Source of the DNA: Porodaedalea pini
Lineage: Eukaryota; Basidiomycota; Agaricomycetes; Hymenochaetales; Hymenochaetaceae
Direction of reading: 5' to 3'
DNA length: 64,000 nt
NCBI GenBank assembly: GCA_002794775.1
Contig: NBAY01000088.1
Location: 84,424 to 148,423 of the forward strand
The notes below the pieces were generated by a model. That model was not told the DNA's origin. It saw nothing but the letters and a program-made list of their open reading frames with translations, and searched no databases. Of the stretch, positions 33,292 through 45,470 are shown piece by piece; positions within the stretch are counted from its first letter, which is position 1, and each line of letters opens with the position of its first letter. The translations under genes and the position numbers were made by a program.

Positions 33292-33660
33292 GGCAGGAAA
33301 ATCTGGGGTTTTCCATGAGAGAGGAGTATATCATGGAGTGTTTAGTGGGGCTCATATAATTTCAGCCAAAAAAGCTGTATATGAACAATGAAACTAATTA
33401 TAGTCATAAGCAAGAGGATGGAGTGTGAAAAGATTTGGAACCTAAGTGCACATGACACAATAAGATCATGTGACTACTATTTATGGAAATTAAAAATCAC
33501 GTGTTATTAGGTTTCAAATCTTTTCACACTCCATCCTCTCGCTTATAACTATAATTAGTTTCATTGTCCATATACAGCTTTTTTGGCTGAAATTACATGA
33601 GCCCCACTAAACACTCTGTGATATACTCCTCCCTCACAGAAAACCCCAGATTTTCCTGCC
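33292..33660. repeat. Imperfect foldback (369 bp palindrome)
   Basis: The left arm from 33292 (GGCAGGAAAATCTGGGGTTT) to about 33460 is the imperfect reverse complement of the right arm, about 33505 to 33660 (...CCCCAGATTTTCCTGCC). Both arms contain AGATTTG/CAAATCTTTTCACAC and AATTAGTTTCATTG blocks. Arms differ by scattered substitutions and small indels, so it is older than the foldbacks at 1.6 and 16.5 kb. No clear target duplication is visible. Confidence 0.75.
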
Positions 33661-34095
33661 GTGATTTACTATACCACTTCCAGTTCCATGGCACTATCGA
33701 TGAATCTTTCAGTGGCCGAGCACTAATAGTCCGAAATGGGTGCTTATTCCGATAGTCAACGTGAGGAGGCAATGTGGCTGTACCCGAGTTTTGCAGAGGA
33801 CCTACTCACAGTGCACTGTGGCACTGATGCAGCACTCCAAGTTGTCCAACAGACATTTCAGATGAGTACTTCCTTATAAAATCTTGAGGCTATGACCCTT
33901 GATGAGGTGATGCAAGGAACACTGAACAATCCTTCTGAGGTGCACAGGCTCTCCTCAAATATCCACTTCTGTATGTCTTCTTACTGTACAAGTAGCCCTG
34001 CTCTGGGAAAAAAAGGTTCAAGGGGCTCTCTAGCACCGCCTACTGATCGAGCTTTCCTCATACAATCAACCATGAGGTTTATCTTCATAAAAAGC
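33661..34095. other. No gene seen
   Basis: No supported feature. The sequence ends with AAAGC (34091-34095), the left copy of the target duplication of the solo LTR. Confidence 0.4.
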
Positions 34096-34310
34096 TGTTG
34101 AACTATAAATAACTGATGGATACTTGCCTGAGCAAATATCTGTCACTGGTCACATGACTGACTTCCAGAACTCCGACTATATGCTCATATGACTATGCAC
34201 CATATGCTCACTATACTCTTTATAGTAAACTATTCAATTGTACTGTATATAAGGATGGGCACTCTCGCCCCTAATCTATAGCTTTGTCCCACTTTCCTGC
34301 TCGTCTAAGA
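34096..34310 (+). repeat. Solo copia LTR with AAAGC target duplication
   Basis: 215 bp, co-linear with the LTR at 3932-4146. Five-base flanks AAAGC (34091-34095) and AAAGC (34311-34315) mark a former insertion whose internal part was lost by LTR-LTR recombination. The LTR TATA-like element (TGTATATAAGG, about 34244-34254) points toward the gene starting at 34417, only 106 bp beyond the LTR. Confidence 0.88.
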
Positions 34311-34416
34311 AAAGCTGTCCTAGAGTGTCTCTTGCGGTCCATAAAGATAAGTTTCCCTGCATTGTGTCATGCATACCAGCTTCTCATTCTTCCTCTGAAG
34401 AAATACATCTCGAAAC

Positions 34417-36946
34417 ATGGACCTTCCTCATGCTGGCGACGCAAACGATGACTTGGAGTACCACCTAGAGAGATGTTTGCTAGTTGCGTCCATAAGCACA
34501 AATACAACTGAGGATGACCTCGATGGTCCTGGTCATATGCTCGGCAAACTCTACGACTTCGCTGGAAAACACTTAGAGAGAGGAATCATCAAATTACTAC
34601 CCAAACTCCGTCATGTTGGACATCCATGCCCAGAAGTTCCAGATCACTCGGTGCATGCTGGTGAGGAAGACTCGGACATGGAATACAGATTTGAGCAGTG
34701 TTTGCTGGCCTCATCAATAAGCACGAGTGCGATCGTGGATGATCTTCCTGGTGCCAGCCACACAATTGTTCTCTTCTACACCTTCGCCAGCAGATGCTTA
34801 GAACTCCAGCTTGGGCACCTTGCAGAGAAGCTGGGCAAAGGATCTCGTATGACTGCTTTTAGGATCCAACATTGTCATTCGAAGATCATGCATCTTCCTT
34901 CTGGTAGCAAGAAGATCGTCAAAAAGGATATGAAGGTGAAGAAAGATTGCAAGAAGTTGCTCAAATATGTTCGGTACGTTGTACCTGACTCATTCTCTAT
35001 GAATCTTGAACAGGGGTTTTCAGGTCGAAAGTAACATCAACACAGATTCAAGCTCTGGATCAGATCCTTACTATCGTGGTAGAGGATTCATTCATCCACG
35101 ACATACTTCTCGTCATGAACACAAAAGATGATATAGAACCGCTACAGAGACTGGATTCACCATGGGCTAGCTATTCTCCAAATTTACTAAACAGCTCTCG
35201 CAGAGCATTCTTCTCGCTGGACAACACAGAAGTAATTGGCCTCGTGCAGAAGATCGAAGCATATTTGGTTACTCCTCTTTCGGCTTGGCCCAAGTCACAA
35301 ATCTCAAGCCTCAAATTCTATCTGAAGTCTGTAATCCATAGATGACCCCGGTCTCAAAACCTTGAACTGACTTTATCAACTGCAGTGATCCTGATCGTGT
35401 CTTCCTTGTCATGCGCTTTCTTAGGCGCTTTCTGGACAGGTCCTGCATTCTCGACAATGGTTGAGATCTCACTATAGTTCATGAGACAATAAGTTTCGAT
35501 GAACTTTCCCAGTATTCATTTGAATGGTCAGACATTGACTATCTAGCTTCATGGCACTTGGACTTCCTAGTGAAGCACGGGACATTCGCCTCAGGTTTTT
35601 TATCCAAAGATTTTGCTCCGTTAATCGAAATAGTCATTCGGTGAGATTTCTGAACAGACAGAGAACCGAGATCTTGCTACTGACTCATTCTCAGCTATGC
35701 AGCCAAACTATCTCAGACAATGAGCTCTGAATTCTTCGTTTGGTTCTCTGAAATGACAGGAGATATGCATACTCATTTCTCGTGGTGTCTCATTCGCGGG
35801 ATCATGCTCGCGAATGGGCTTGAAGATTACTCCACCTTCCAAACAAATATAGGACTTCTTCAGAACTGGTATCCCCATCCTGCTATACAGCCCATCCTTC
35901 ATAGGATTGCCTGTCTGTCAGAACTCCTCCTGTTTGACATTTTCGCCCCAAGGTATAACCTTTTTGAACTATGGGGATCCACGCGCACCGGAAGCACCAG
36001 AGTTGTGGACTATGGGGATCTATCACATTTTCTCGACAGGTATTTCATATTTTTACATCTATAGACTATCGAAATACTAATGGCTTCAGCGAGGATAATC
36101 TAATTCATGGACGAGCTCTACATGCATTTAAGTATTTGCTCACTGCTGACATATACTGTCGCCGAGAGGCATTATATGCATTGTCAAAGACACGATTCTC
36201 TCGGAAGATCAGTTATGCACATTTGGTCGACGAATCGAGAGAGCAGTGTTTGCCTCGCAGTGCCAGTAACTACAACCTCAAAGGTTCATCTGCAATGGAA
36301 GTCATCCGCCATTGTGACAATAATGGAAACTTGCTGCATATACATCACACACGCCGTGTAAGCCATAACTCTTTCACAAACTCAGGCTTCTAAATGTATT
36401 TCCATGCAGTTCTCGGTCCAGCATTCCTCAATCTGCTGCGATGTGCTTGACGGTTCGAGACATGTCCTGACGTTTAGATCTGAAGATGTTTCTGAGCTTT
36501 TCATACCTCACGGAAGGGCTTTCTCCATTGCAGGATATTATCCATTGCTTGCCGGGATCGATACTAACAGCGAGCAAGCATACATTGCGCTGCCAATGAG
36601 TGAGGGCCACTTTAGCCATAATTTCATTGCGATCACTGGAGGCATGATGCCCGAAGATCTGCGTATGTGGGATCGATCTGCACTAGCCCCAGGAGAAAGG
36701 AAGGAGGTGATCCCCATGTATCTCATCGTATATGTGCTGCGCTATTCGCCAGTGACATACACGGTCTGTGATCGCTTTGTGCAACAAGCTCTGGATGATG
36801 AAGCTAGTTTCGATGTGACCGGGCCATATTCCTGGAAACCTTGGTATCAGAACTCAGATTCGGACTCGGAGATTATGACTCCAACGGAGCTCATGGAATG
36901 GTACGAAGATGAAGACGAGGGTCACATTCAAGATCAGACGCCTTAG
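34417..36946 (+). pseudogene. Orphan six-exon family, copy 1 (premature TGA)
   Basis: Exons 34417-34973, 35024-35326, 35386-35640, 35695-36039, 36090-36357, 36410-36946 (755 codons) keep phase throughout and align exon by exon with copy 2. Exon 1 holds two versions of a ~60-residue unit (LEYHLERCLLVASIS...LYDFAGKHLER and MEYRFEQCLLASSIS...FYTFASRCLELQ) followed by EKLGKGSRM and a basic stretch. Later exons are helical (SSEFFVWFSEM, GRALHAFKYLL, VIRHCDNNGNLLHI). The C-terminal exon has GYYPLLAGIDTNSEQAYIA, weakly reminiscent of a DM9/DUF3421 half-repeat, and an acidic tail. An in-frame TGA at 35462-35464 interrupts exon 3, which otherwise has the same length (255 nt) as in copy 2. No signal peptide or membrane segment. 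Function unknown. Confidence 0.72.
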
Positions 36947-37440
36947 GAGAGCTCCGGGTGTGTATTATTTAGAGGAAGGTGAGGGAGGGGGCTCTCGTTC
37001 TAGAGCAGCGCATTTACAATACAGTACGGACGCTGTAAACGGAAACTGGTAGTCCGTATCCATATATAAGGTACGGTGTAGAGCCCTATCTAAATAATCA
37101 AATTTGAATTTCTGTGTGAGACTTGAGGACAAGAACCAATACAAAGTGTGCTAACATTCCATATCTTCTGTGGGATCAAATGAATCAGTGCGTGCGTTCG
37201 TTATCTACACTGCCCTCTTCAAACTTCATTCATTTGGATTGCTTCTCACGCACGTCGTTAAATCAAATTTACCTGCAGGGTCGAGTTACTTAAATGTACG
37301 AGGCGTCACTATGGGCTCTACCACTGCCCCATTATTGAGCTTTCCCTACTGATCACAGATCCTTTCCGGCACAAAGCTCCTGACAGCCTCAGTTAACCCA
37401 ACGGCCACTCCTTCTCATTCACCGAAAGCTCATCTCCATC

Positions 37441-39876
37441 ATGGATGCCAGGATAACATCAGGTCGAGACAACGAGGCCATAAATCTCGACTTCAGTTTG
37501 ATGAGGTTCCCGTCTACAAGTACAAATTCAACGGCAAGTAATCTTCCTGGTCCTGGCCGTACGATTGGCGTCTTCTACTCGTTCGTCGGAAGGCACATAG
37601 AAAATCAACTCGGACGGCTTGCAGAGAAACTTGGTAAAGGGCCTCGAATGACGGCGGTGCGGATCCGACGTCATCGCGCGAGGGCATTGCGATTTCCATC
37701 TGGAGATAGTAAGGAAATAACGAAATGCAACGCGAAGGCGGGGAAAGACTGCAAGAAGCTACTCGAATATGTTGCGTAAGTTCCCTAATAATCACCAAAA
37801 GAAAAAAATTTGAGCAGTGTACTTCAGATCGCATGTGGGATCGACACAAGTCCAAGCTCTAAATGAAATTACTTGTCTTGTGGTAGAGGATGAATTCGTT
37901 TGGGAAGTACTTCTCGCTATGGACGCAGAACGGGTCATAGGATCGCTACAGATATGGGATTTCCGGCGCAGGACCAATTTCTCGTCCTCACTCTTAAGGA
38001 GCTCTCGCAAAGCTCTTTCATCTCTTGCCGACACAGAAATAAACTCTCTCGCCAAGGAGATGGAAGCCAAGATGCTTTCACAACACGAATGGCCGCATAT
38101 CGAATTAAGCAGGTTCAAGAACTATCTGAAGTATGGTGATTTATTATCGACTTCAAAACTACATCTCAATCTATATTATTTCTAGCGAGCCGGAACGAGC
38201 GTTCCTCGTCATTCGACATCTTCAGCGCTTTCTCGACAAACCTATATCGCACGATTATATCATTTCGCACATTTTCAAGGTCGATGGAACGATAAACTTT
38301 GACGTGGTCTCCTGCTCCCTTGAATGGCCCGGCATTGATCTGCTCGTATCGAAGTATTATAGATTCTTTTTAAGGTATAGCAGCACCGCATGGCGCCTTC
38401 CATCCCACTGTCTGGCTTCTTTATTGGAATTCGTTCTGCGGTAAGTACTCCGAGTATGAGACTTGAAGCCCTTTTTGATTCAATCTATTTCAGGCACCCA
38501 GATAAACTGCCTGAAGCAATAAGCTCTGAATTCTTTTCTTGGTTCGCATCTTCCGATACTGCCAATAATAGTGTCGATAAGTTTCACATTTACCTCTCCT
38601 GGTGTCTTTTACACGGGATTGCAGTAGCAAATAACCTTCATGAAGTCCTCCAAGTCAATCTGGATCTTCTGCAGCACACATATCCTCATCCATCTGTAAA
38701 AGCTATTCTGCACAGAATCAGCGGTGCACCGGAGCTCCTTCTGCACAGCATAATCTCCGTTAGATATGGTCGCTTTGGCAGAAGCATCTCTGAGTACCTC
38801 GTCTACGATATCCCGAGGGTCGTCAACCCTGAAGAGCTGGAGAGCGCATGCAATCAACTGTCTCAGATTATCGACAGGTGCAGTCTTCAGATACATGCCT
38901 TACTCCTTTCCCTCTAATGAGTCTTTTCAGTGGGGATGTTTGGATGCGCGAGCGCGCTCTTCATGCCTTCAAGTACTTGCTCACCGTTGACATTTATTGT
39001 CACAGGGGGTCGAAGCTTGCCTTAATGAAGGCGCGCTTCGCTCATACAGAAGAATGCGCACGACTGATCGAAGATTTGAAGACGAGTTGTGCGCCTATCA
39101 AGGAGCTCCGCTACTCACGCTCACGACAAGTTCTTCGCCATTGTGATGCGGATGGTCATCTCCTTCATATATGCGTCCCTGAGATTGTAAGTCTTTATTG
39201 CATCGCGTCTATGGATAAAGGATTTTAATTTGCTCGTATGTAGCTCTGCGGTCGGCGTCTCGGACACTGTTGCGATGTACTCGAAGGAACAAAGCAGGTC
39301 CTGGAGTATAAATCGCAAGATGTACTTGAACTTCACTTAGCACGGGGTATAGCATTCCGCGCTGCTGGACATCATGCTATTCTCGCAGGGGTTACTACTG
39401 AAGGCAAACAAGCATACCTTGCCCGTCCGGTTAGCAAGAAAAATCACGAGGGCGACTATGTCGCGATCACCGAGAGCACGAAGCCCGAAGATCTGCGTAT
39501 GTTGGAGTATCAGTGTGTCCCCGGAAAGGCAAAAATGGTGGTCCCTTTGTATCTTGTCATATATGTACTGCGCTATGAACCGGAAACTTACTTGCGATGC
39601 GGTCGGCTCGTCCGCCTATCTTCTGATAAAGAATCCGGGTTTGATACGACAACCATATTCTCTTGGAAACCTTGGATTACCACTAGCGAGGCGATGTCAT
39701 TGCACGTCACAATTCAGGAGCCACGCAAAAACGAGATGCAGGGAACGGCTGTTCCAGAAGAGTGCGATGGTTCCGAAAACGGCTCAGGGGAAAAAGGTGT
39801 AATTTGTGTTGGGGATAAGGACTCGGAGACAATTGATGAAGATTGGGCGACTGCGCGGGAGAGTTTCTATGAGTAG
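37441..39876 (+). CDS. Orphan six-exon family, copy 2 (intact)
   Basis: Exons 37441-37775, 37828-38130, 38186-38440, 38494-38877, 38931-39186, 39244-39876 give 721 residues with no interruption; introns are 52-57 nt. Exon 1 has one copy of the N-terminal unit (LPGPGRTIGVFYSFVGRHIE, LAEKLGKGPRMTAVRI), a basic segment, and the conserved CKKLLEYVASHVGSTQVQAL join. Next come LVVEDEFVWEVLLAMDA, SSRKALSSLADTEINSL, helical repeats resembling an all-alpha scaffold, ERALHAFKYLLTVDIYCH, VLRHCDADGHLLHI, and a C-terminal domain (AAGHHAILAGVTTEGKQAY, LYLVIYVLRYEPETY, IFSWKPW). The tail is acidic. It looks cytosolic or nuclear. I recognise no named family; exons 2 and 3 have exactly the lengths found in copy 1. 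Confidence 0.75.
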
Positions 39877-40723
39877 CCTGCAAGTTATATTTCGTTGTTG
39901 ATTATTTTTCTAGATTTTGTAAAGCATATGTATCACGGATACAATGAGGACGATCAATCGTATTGTGGGCAACTTTGAGTACCATCTATCAGAAGGATGT
40001 CGTGTGTTGGGCGAGCTTAGATCGCACGAGCCTCGGTTATACCAGTTCTACGGGTCTGCTGGGTGAACAAAGTGGTGTACGGTCGAAGTAGAAGCTAGAG
40101 AAAAGGAGCACCAAACGGTGAGATAGAAAGGCATGTTTACATAATCTATGTAGCACTCTTTTTTCGAGTTCTGACCATGCATAATACGTGATGCGATATG
40201 ATAAAAATTCCCCATGAATACCTATTTCGAGACTTCGACCTTGAAATGATGGACAAGCGCTAGGATAGGTAAAGCGAATCCTATAGCATTATATCGTCCC
40301 CGTGTCATTGTACACCTTGAATTATTTACAGGCTAATGGGTATTGCACTTCTCAGCCCTCTTGAACTCTATTGCTACTTCCTCTTCAAGGCGACGCAGCA
40401 AGAGTTCCTAAGTAGGTTTGAATCATCAGAGCATCTCCTGTACCGGTGACTTGGATGCTTCTTATGATAAACCTAATATTACTTCGAGCATCCTGTATAC
40501 TTTCTCTGACTACGGCGATAAAGATAGCCAGTTGGTAAAATAGTGGCCTCTTAATGGCGCGCTGATACACCATGTTCACTAACCCTTTTGTTCTATTCGT
40601 CGGCCACGCGAGCATCGTTGTCATAGGCGCTGTCCTAGGGCGTCTCCTTCAATCCTTAAAGTTGGTGTTCAAGTTAACGCAATTCCCTCATATCGTTCCC
40701 TTTTCCTCGAACATTCGCTCTAC
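39877..40723. other. Intergenic, no gene seen
   Basis: Spacer between the intact and truncated family copies. The frames at 40385-40624 and 40572-40856 look like chance or shadow frames over the pseudogene start. Confidence 0.4.
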
Positions 40724-41414
40724 ATGGAATCTGATGACCATGGAGATACTAGCTCTGAAATCTACTGGGGCATTGCTTCTTGCCGTCATCGTTAAATACG
40801 AATGCTACTGCGGAGTATCTCTCAGGTCCCAGTCACACGCTCGACCTCTGGTATGACTTTGGCAGCAGGCACATCGAAATCCAGCTTGGTCACTTCGCGG
40901 GGAAACTTGGTAAAGGACCACGCAAGATGGCCCTCAAGGTCCGTCGTCGTCGCTTGGAGATGTCGGGTACCATATCCGAAATTTCCGGAAGTAGGAAGGC
41001 TTCAGCCAAGAAGGATAAGAAAATTAAGAAAGGCTGCAAGAAGTTGAGCAAATATGTTCAGCACGAGATTGTCCTTCACTGATGAAGTACATCATTAACA
41101 GGTGCTTCAGGTCGGACATAATATCGACACGGATAGAAGCTCTGGATCAAGTCATCAATTTCGTGGTAGATGATCCGTTCGTTCGAAAGGTGCTTCTTGT
41201 CATGGACGCAAAAGGTGTCATATTTTCCCTACAGAGTCGAACTTCCTAGGTCTGGAACGACTTGCAGGCGACACTCCTCAGCACTTCTCGTAAAGCTCTC
41301 ATCTCGTTGGCTGACATAGAAATACACTCTCTGACTCAGCGTATGGAACTCATGATGATCTTGCATTCAAAAGTGGCCTCTTGAGGAATTCAATTCATTC
41401 AGGAATTATCTGAA
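40724..41414 (+). pseudogene. Orphan family, copy 3 (truncated pseudogene)
   Basis: It starts MESDDHGDTSSEIYWGIAS like exon 1 of the other copies, then shifts frame and continues LNTNATAEYLSGPSHTLDLWYDFGSRHIEIQLGHFAGKLGKGPR to KYVQ. The donor is changed (GC instead of GT); after a TTCAG acceptor, exon 2 reads STRIEALDQVINFVVDDPFV and RKALISLADIEIHSLTQRME. It carries a TAG near 41248 (one C->T from CAG) and a frameshift before WPLEEFNSFRNYL. Homology ends at the end of exon 2; exons 3-6 are missing. Confidence 0.78.
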
Positions 41415-41467
41415 GTATAAAGCTCATCATCAGCTTTAGATAGCAAAGCACGAATGCGTTATATATA

Positions 41468-44069
41468 TTATACCGCGATCGACACCTTCAGCGGCATCTG
41501 TGCGCCCTCCGACTCCCGGCCACACATAGTAGGTGCCGCTATATGGTTCATGTTCCACACGATCTCTTCTTCAGGAAGCGCAAAATGGAAACGATCGACT
41601 AGAGCGGCAAGTAGCAACTCTTTAATACGGTATGAGATAACAGACAGTATGAAAGAGCGAGATAGCCCACTTAATGCGAGCAGTGCAAACTTGAAGCCAC
41701 TGCGCAATAAGGATATAATTAGACCTTAAAAGAATTAAAAAGGGCTAATATACGCACAGGCACGACCTCCCGCCACCGGAGAAAGTCATCCTATCAGAGA
41801 TGTCAGATATAACGCGCATGAAACAAGACAGAGGATGACTTACATTCCGGAATAAACACCCGGGTAACGCGCCTCGCTATCCACTAATGCCGACACCGGA
41901 CGCAAGTCCGTTTTCCATTCGTCTCCATCGTCAGCTTCGTGCTCCTCCTTCCCTCCGGAAAGCCACCGCTCAGGGCGCCAAGCACTTGCATCTATACCCC
42001 AGACGCTCTCATCATGCTGTACAGCTGCAATTCCGATTATGACGCCTTGTCCCTTCGCGACCGGTACAGACGTGAGCACCTCTCCCTTTTTATCTGGGCC
42101 CTTCATCAGTGAGACAGGATGGTATAGGGGTAGTGTTGTCGGTGCACGTGCAATGCGCCAAATCCAGCTCACAGGGGCATGCAGCCGCAGCGTCTCGCGC
42201 ACGACCGCATCCAGGAAGGGCAGCCGCATCAGAGCATCATAGTCTCCGAAAGCTGATTCGATGTTGTTTGTAACCTCTTTTGCGCGTCGGACTTCATGCC
42301 TTAGTCGTGCTTGCGCCTCCGGGTGCATTGCAAGGATTTGCAAGGTGCGAGCGAGAGCTGAGGAGGTTGTGTCTTGCGCGGCGAAAAGGAGTGTTCTGTT
42401 TGCTCTCATTAGCTGTGAATGAAGGAGCGTTGAGAAAAAAGACGAACGTGATCTGACCAATGACCTCCGCGTCTGGGAGACGTTCGGATGCAGGTGCATT
42501 CTGTTGCGCGCGCACTATAGCAGTATTATGGGTCGCAGTGCAGTCAGCCCCTGCAGCTGCTTCTACGCAAAAATAATAAAGGCTTACACAAGACGCTGAG
42601 GATGTCGCGTGCACGCTGGTGGGAGACAGAGGTATCAGTCACTTTTTCGTCCCGTTCTTCTTCCAGCTCTGCAAGGACCACTGCCCTCCGCTTCTCCAAC
42701 ACTGCACGGCTCGTTGTCTCGAGGCGATTAGTTATTTCTGTCAGCTTGCGGACCTGTCATGATCACTTACACGATCAGTCTTGTTGGCAATGCAGCAAAG
42801 AGAACGAGAAGATACGTACAGCAGGGAAGGGTGAGTATCTGAGTGCAAGGGCGCGCATTTGTGTGGGAAGAAGGGTGAAGAACGGGTAGACGGTTGGAAG
42901 AAGCTGCATCGGGACGTGTAGGCGGGACAATGTCGGGCTACCAGCGTCATTTCAATAATGGATGGGTTTTCAGGACCTGATACTTCAGTGTAATGATAGG
43001 CACGTACACCATCTCCTTGACGAGTTTCGCATGCTCGCTATCCTCTCCGTCCACCAAAGAGTCGAGACTCGTTCCGAGTCCGCCCTGAGCAATGAACTCC
43101 AGCGCGGTGCGGCCAGCCCATTCATAGACATTTATCTCTTTTGTTTCCACCGCCTGTGAGCCGCTTCCCGTCGAGCTGGAGAGCTTCGATTCAAGAACGC
43201 CGCAGAGCTATGAGTCGAACGAGATACCCCGACTCAGCACAGGTTGACAGCAGAGATGCGCTCGCTGACCTTCTTAGTAATAGGCCAAAAGATTGGGAGG
43301 AGGTCGTGCATGTGCTTCACTGAGAAGACCGGATTGAGCACCTTGCGCTGTTTCTTGTGATGGTCTCCTTCAAGACCGCGGAAGAAAAAAAGATCTATCA
43401 GTACGATATAAAGAAGAACAAGCTATAAGATGCCTACCAAGAGTAGCGAGAAGGCCATCTCCCAAGAGAGCGCGATTCATCCTGCGAGGCAAGGCGAGAT
43501 TAGGAAAGTACTATAACGAAGGAATGGAGGCGCACACGAGAAGGGATTGCGGCTCTTCGAAAATGGCTTGCTCCTTGACGAGAATGTGATGCATTGCACG
43601 CGGGTCGGTGATGTACAGCTGCTCGTCCTGGTTTGAATCGGGAAAACAATAGTATGAGGTTCATATCGTTGGCATACAGTGTAAAGTAGAGACTTGCACC
43701 GAACATGCCATTAATTTGGAAGAGTCCTCCATACCTCCCTGCGGCCGCGTGGTGCCATCGAACGTTCAATACGTCGTATATCTCTGGAAAGTTACCTACG
43801 AGCACAAACGAAAAAAGCATGAGTTCTCTTCCTTCTGTTACGAAAGGATAAGTTCGCAACGTACCAGCGAGCCACGATGGATTCTCGGGGCCTGGAAGAC
43901 CTCGCACGAGAGATTTGACGCGCACGCGTCGGAGAGCGCGGTAAAAGAGCCAAGCGAGTGCCGCGGCTGCCGCAACGAGTGCGGGATTGACAGGGGTCGC
44001 ATACGGACTCAGCGCTAGGATCCGTTCTTTCAAGTCGTCCGCGGAGAGCATCGTCGAAAGCAGGTTCAT
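41468..44069 (-). CDS. Cytochrome P450 monooxygenase
   Basis: A multi-exon gene on the minus strand encoding roughly 530 residues. It starts MNLLSTMLSADDLKER with a membrane anchor (PALVAAAAALAWLFYRAL) and the proline-rich hinge GLPGPENPSW. Downstream are the C helix (HKKQRKVLNPVFS), I helix LLFAAQDTTSSALARTL, K helix ExxR in VVRETLRLHAP, PERW, the heme-binding TFSGGGRSCLGF with the Cys ligand (split by introns near 41760), and the C-terminal FHFALPEEEIVWNM. First exons: 44069-43865 and 43795-43698; the latter is followed by a GC-AG intron (GCAAGT donor). It is an ER-membrane heme-thiolate oxygenase; substrate unknown, and no cluster partners are next to it. Confidence 0.88.
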
Positions 44070-44600
44070 TCTGACGAAAGGGGGGCAGACACAGCAGTGA
44101 TGGGGATTAGAAGAGGATTTAAAGCGCCGAGATGGCTGAAACTTGTGAAAGTCACATTGCGCCTGAATTGAATCGAATGCTTTTGCCTTCCGTTACGCCC
44201 TGAACTAGTTCATTTCTGCGGTTATTCTGATGGCAGCTTGACTTGGTATCATCAACCCTGAGGTTTCCATTAATGCAAGAACGCAGTGCACGACAGGCAC
44301 GAACTTGAAGGGTCAGAACTTTGCCTCCGGGACATCGCGTGTCTGTCTTTGTAAGCATGAGCTTATGTTATTGTTGCCGTTCGAGGCGCGTAGCAAGTCA
44401 CCGTGTTTGTTTCTCAACCGGCCATGCCACTCGTCTCTTGTCCTCATTCCTCTCTCTGCATCGTGGCTCTGACTGTAGTGGATGATCCTCCAAGTCGAGC
44501 ACACAAAACGCCCTGAGCCGTAAACAACTCGAGCTCTCAAATTCATCGTCGAGACTTCAAAGCATCAGTTGCAATCCTTGTGGCACCTCTCCCGCTGGCC
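44070..44600. promoter_or_regulatory. Divergent intergenic region, P450 and small membrane protein
   Basis: 531 bp between two divergently transcribed starts (44069 minus, 44601 plus). It presumably holds both promoters. No coding or repeat is supported; the two minus-strand open frames here lack features. Confidence 0.4.
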
Positions 44601-45273
44601 ATGGGCAGGGACGATGGTGTAAGCGACATTTTGCTCCTTTACACTGCGAGATGATCTAACACAAACTCTAGGTTGCCTTCTTCGAAGCGACGTCCACGGA
44701 CTGGAGAATTTCGAACCTCAGATCCGCGTACCTTGTGAGTCGTCAATTTGTTTTTCGCAAGCGTTCTAATGACCGTGTTTTTGAAGGGAATACTGAATGA
44801 TGAGGCGTTCGAGTATGAACTTAGTCGCTTTCAAGGCCTGCAGGAAGTTAAACGGCAAAAGACTGTGTGTGTTCTCTCCCTCTCTCTTCTTGTGGTACTC
44901 AAAGAAAGCACAGGCTGCTGCAGCCGCAAAATATTCTTACGATGCCACTCTCCAGAATATGTCTCGTGTAGTCATATACTGGGCAGTCTATACGCACATC
45001 TTCTTTCGGCTCCAAGACGCTGTCCCTTTTTATCTCGCGTGTTTTCTCGCTAGACCGGGTACCGACATTCCTCCTCTCCGCTGGCCATTTGAATCTTGGG
45101 ACTGCTGGCTAATGCGCAGGCTGCTACTGTCGCCATCTATATTTATGCTGCTTGTCGCGACATATTTTGGGATGGAGGCTTTGAGAAGGCGGATGTGGGC
45201 GAAGTACAAAGTTTTAGCATTGATGGCGCTTGGAGGCTGTATTGTTATTTTCTTCTCGCTTGTTATGAGTTGA
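44601..45273 (+). CDS. Small predicted membrane protein, family unknown
   Basis: Four exons (44601-44618, 44672-44734, 44787-44864, 44914-45273) give 172 residues. The first exons encode MGRDDGVAFFEATSTDWRIS and GILNDEAFEYELSRFQGLQ. The last exon has two hydrophobic segments near the C-terminus (LLLSPSIFMLLVATYFGM and VLALMALGGCIVIFFSLVM) preceded by an aromatic stretch (VVIYWAVYTHIFFRLQDAV). All exon joins are in phase 0, which supports the model. I do not recognise the family; it is probably an endomembrane or mitochondrial membrane protein. Confidence 0.68.
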
Positions 45274-45470
45274 CTTGTTGCTGGATGGTCACGCAGGTTT
45301 ACATTTTGTGTATTGTACATAAATTTTGTACTGTAATGAAATTTCAAGGCTTGCGTTGGACGTCTCCGCAGTCATCACATGATCGACACGTCGACACGTC
45401 GCGTCCGCGGTCCTGCAAATTGTGCAAGTATTCACGTCCTCAGCTACTCACCATCACTACACCAACGATA

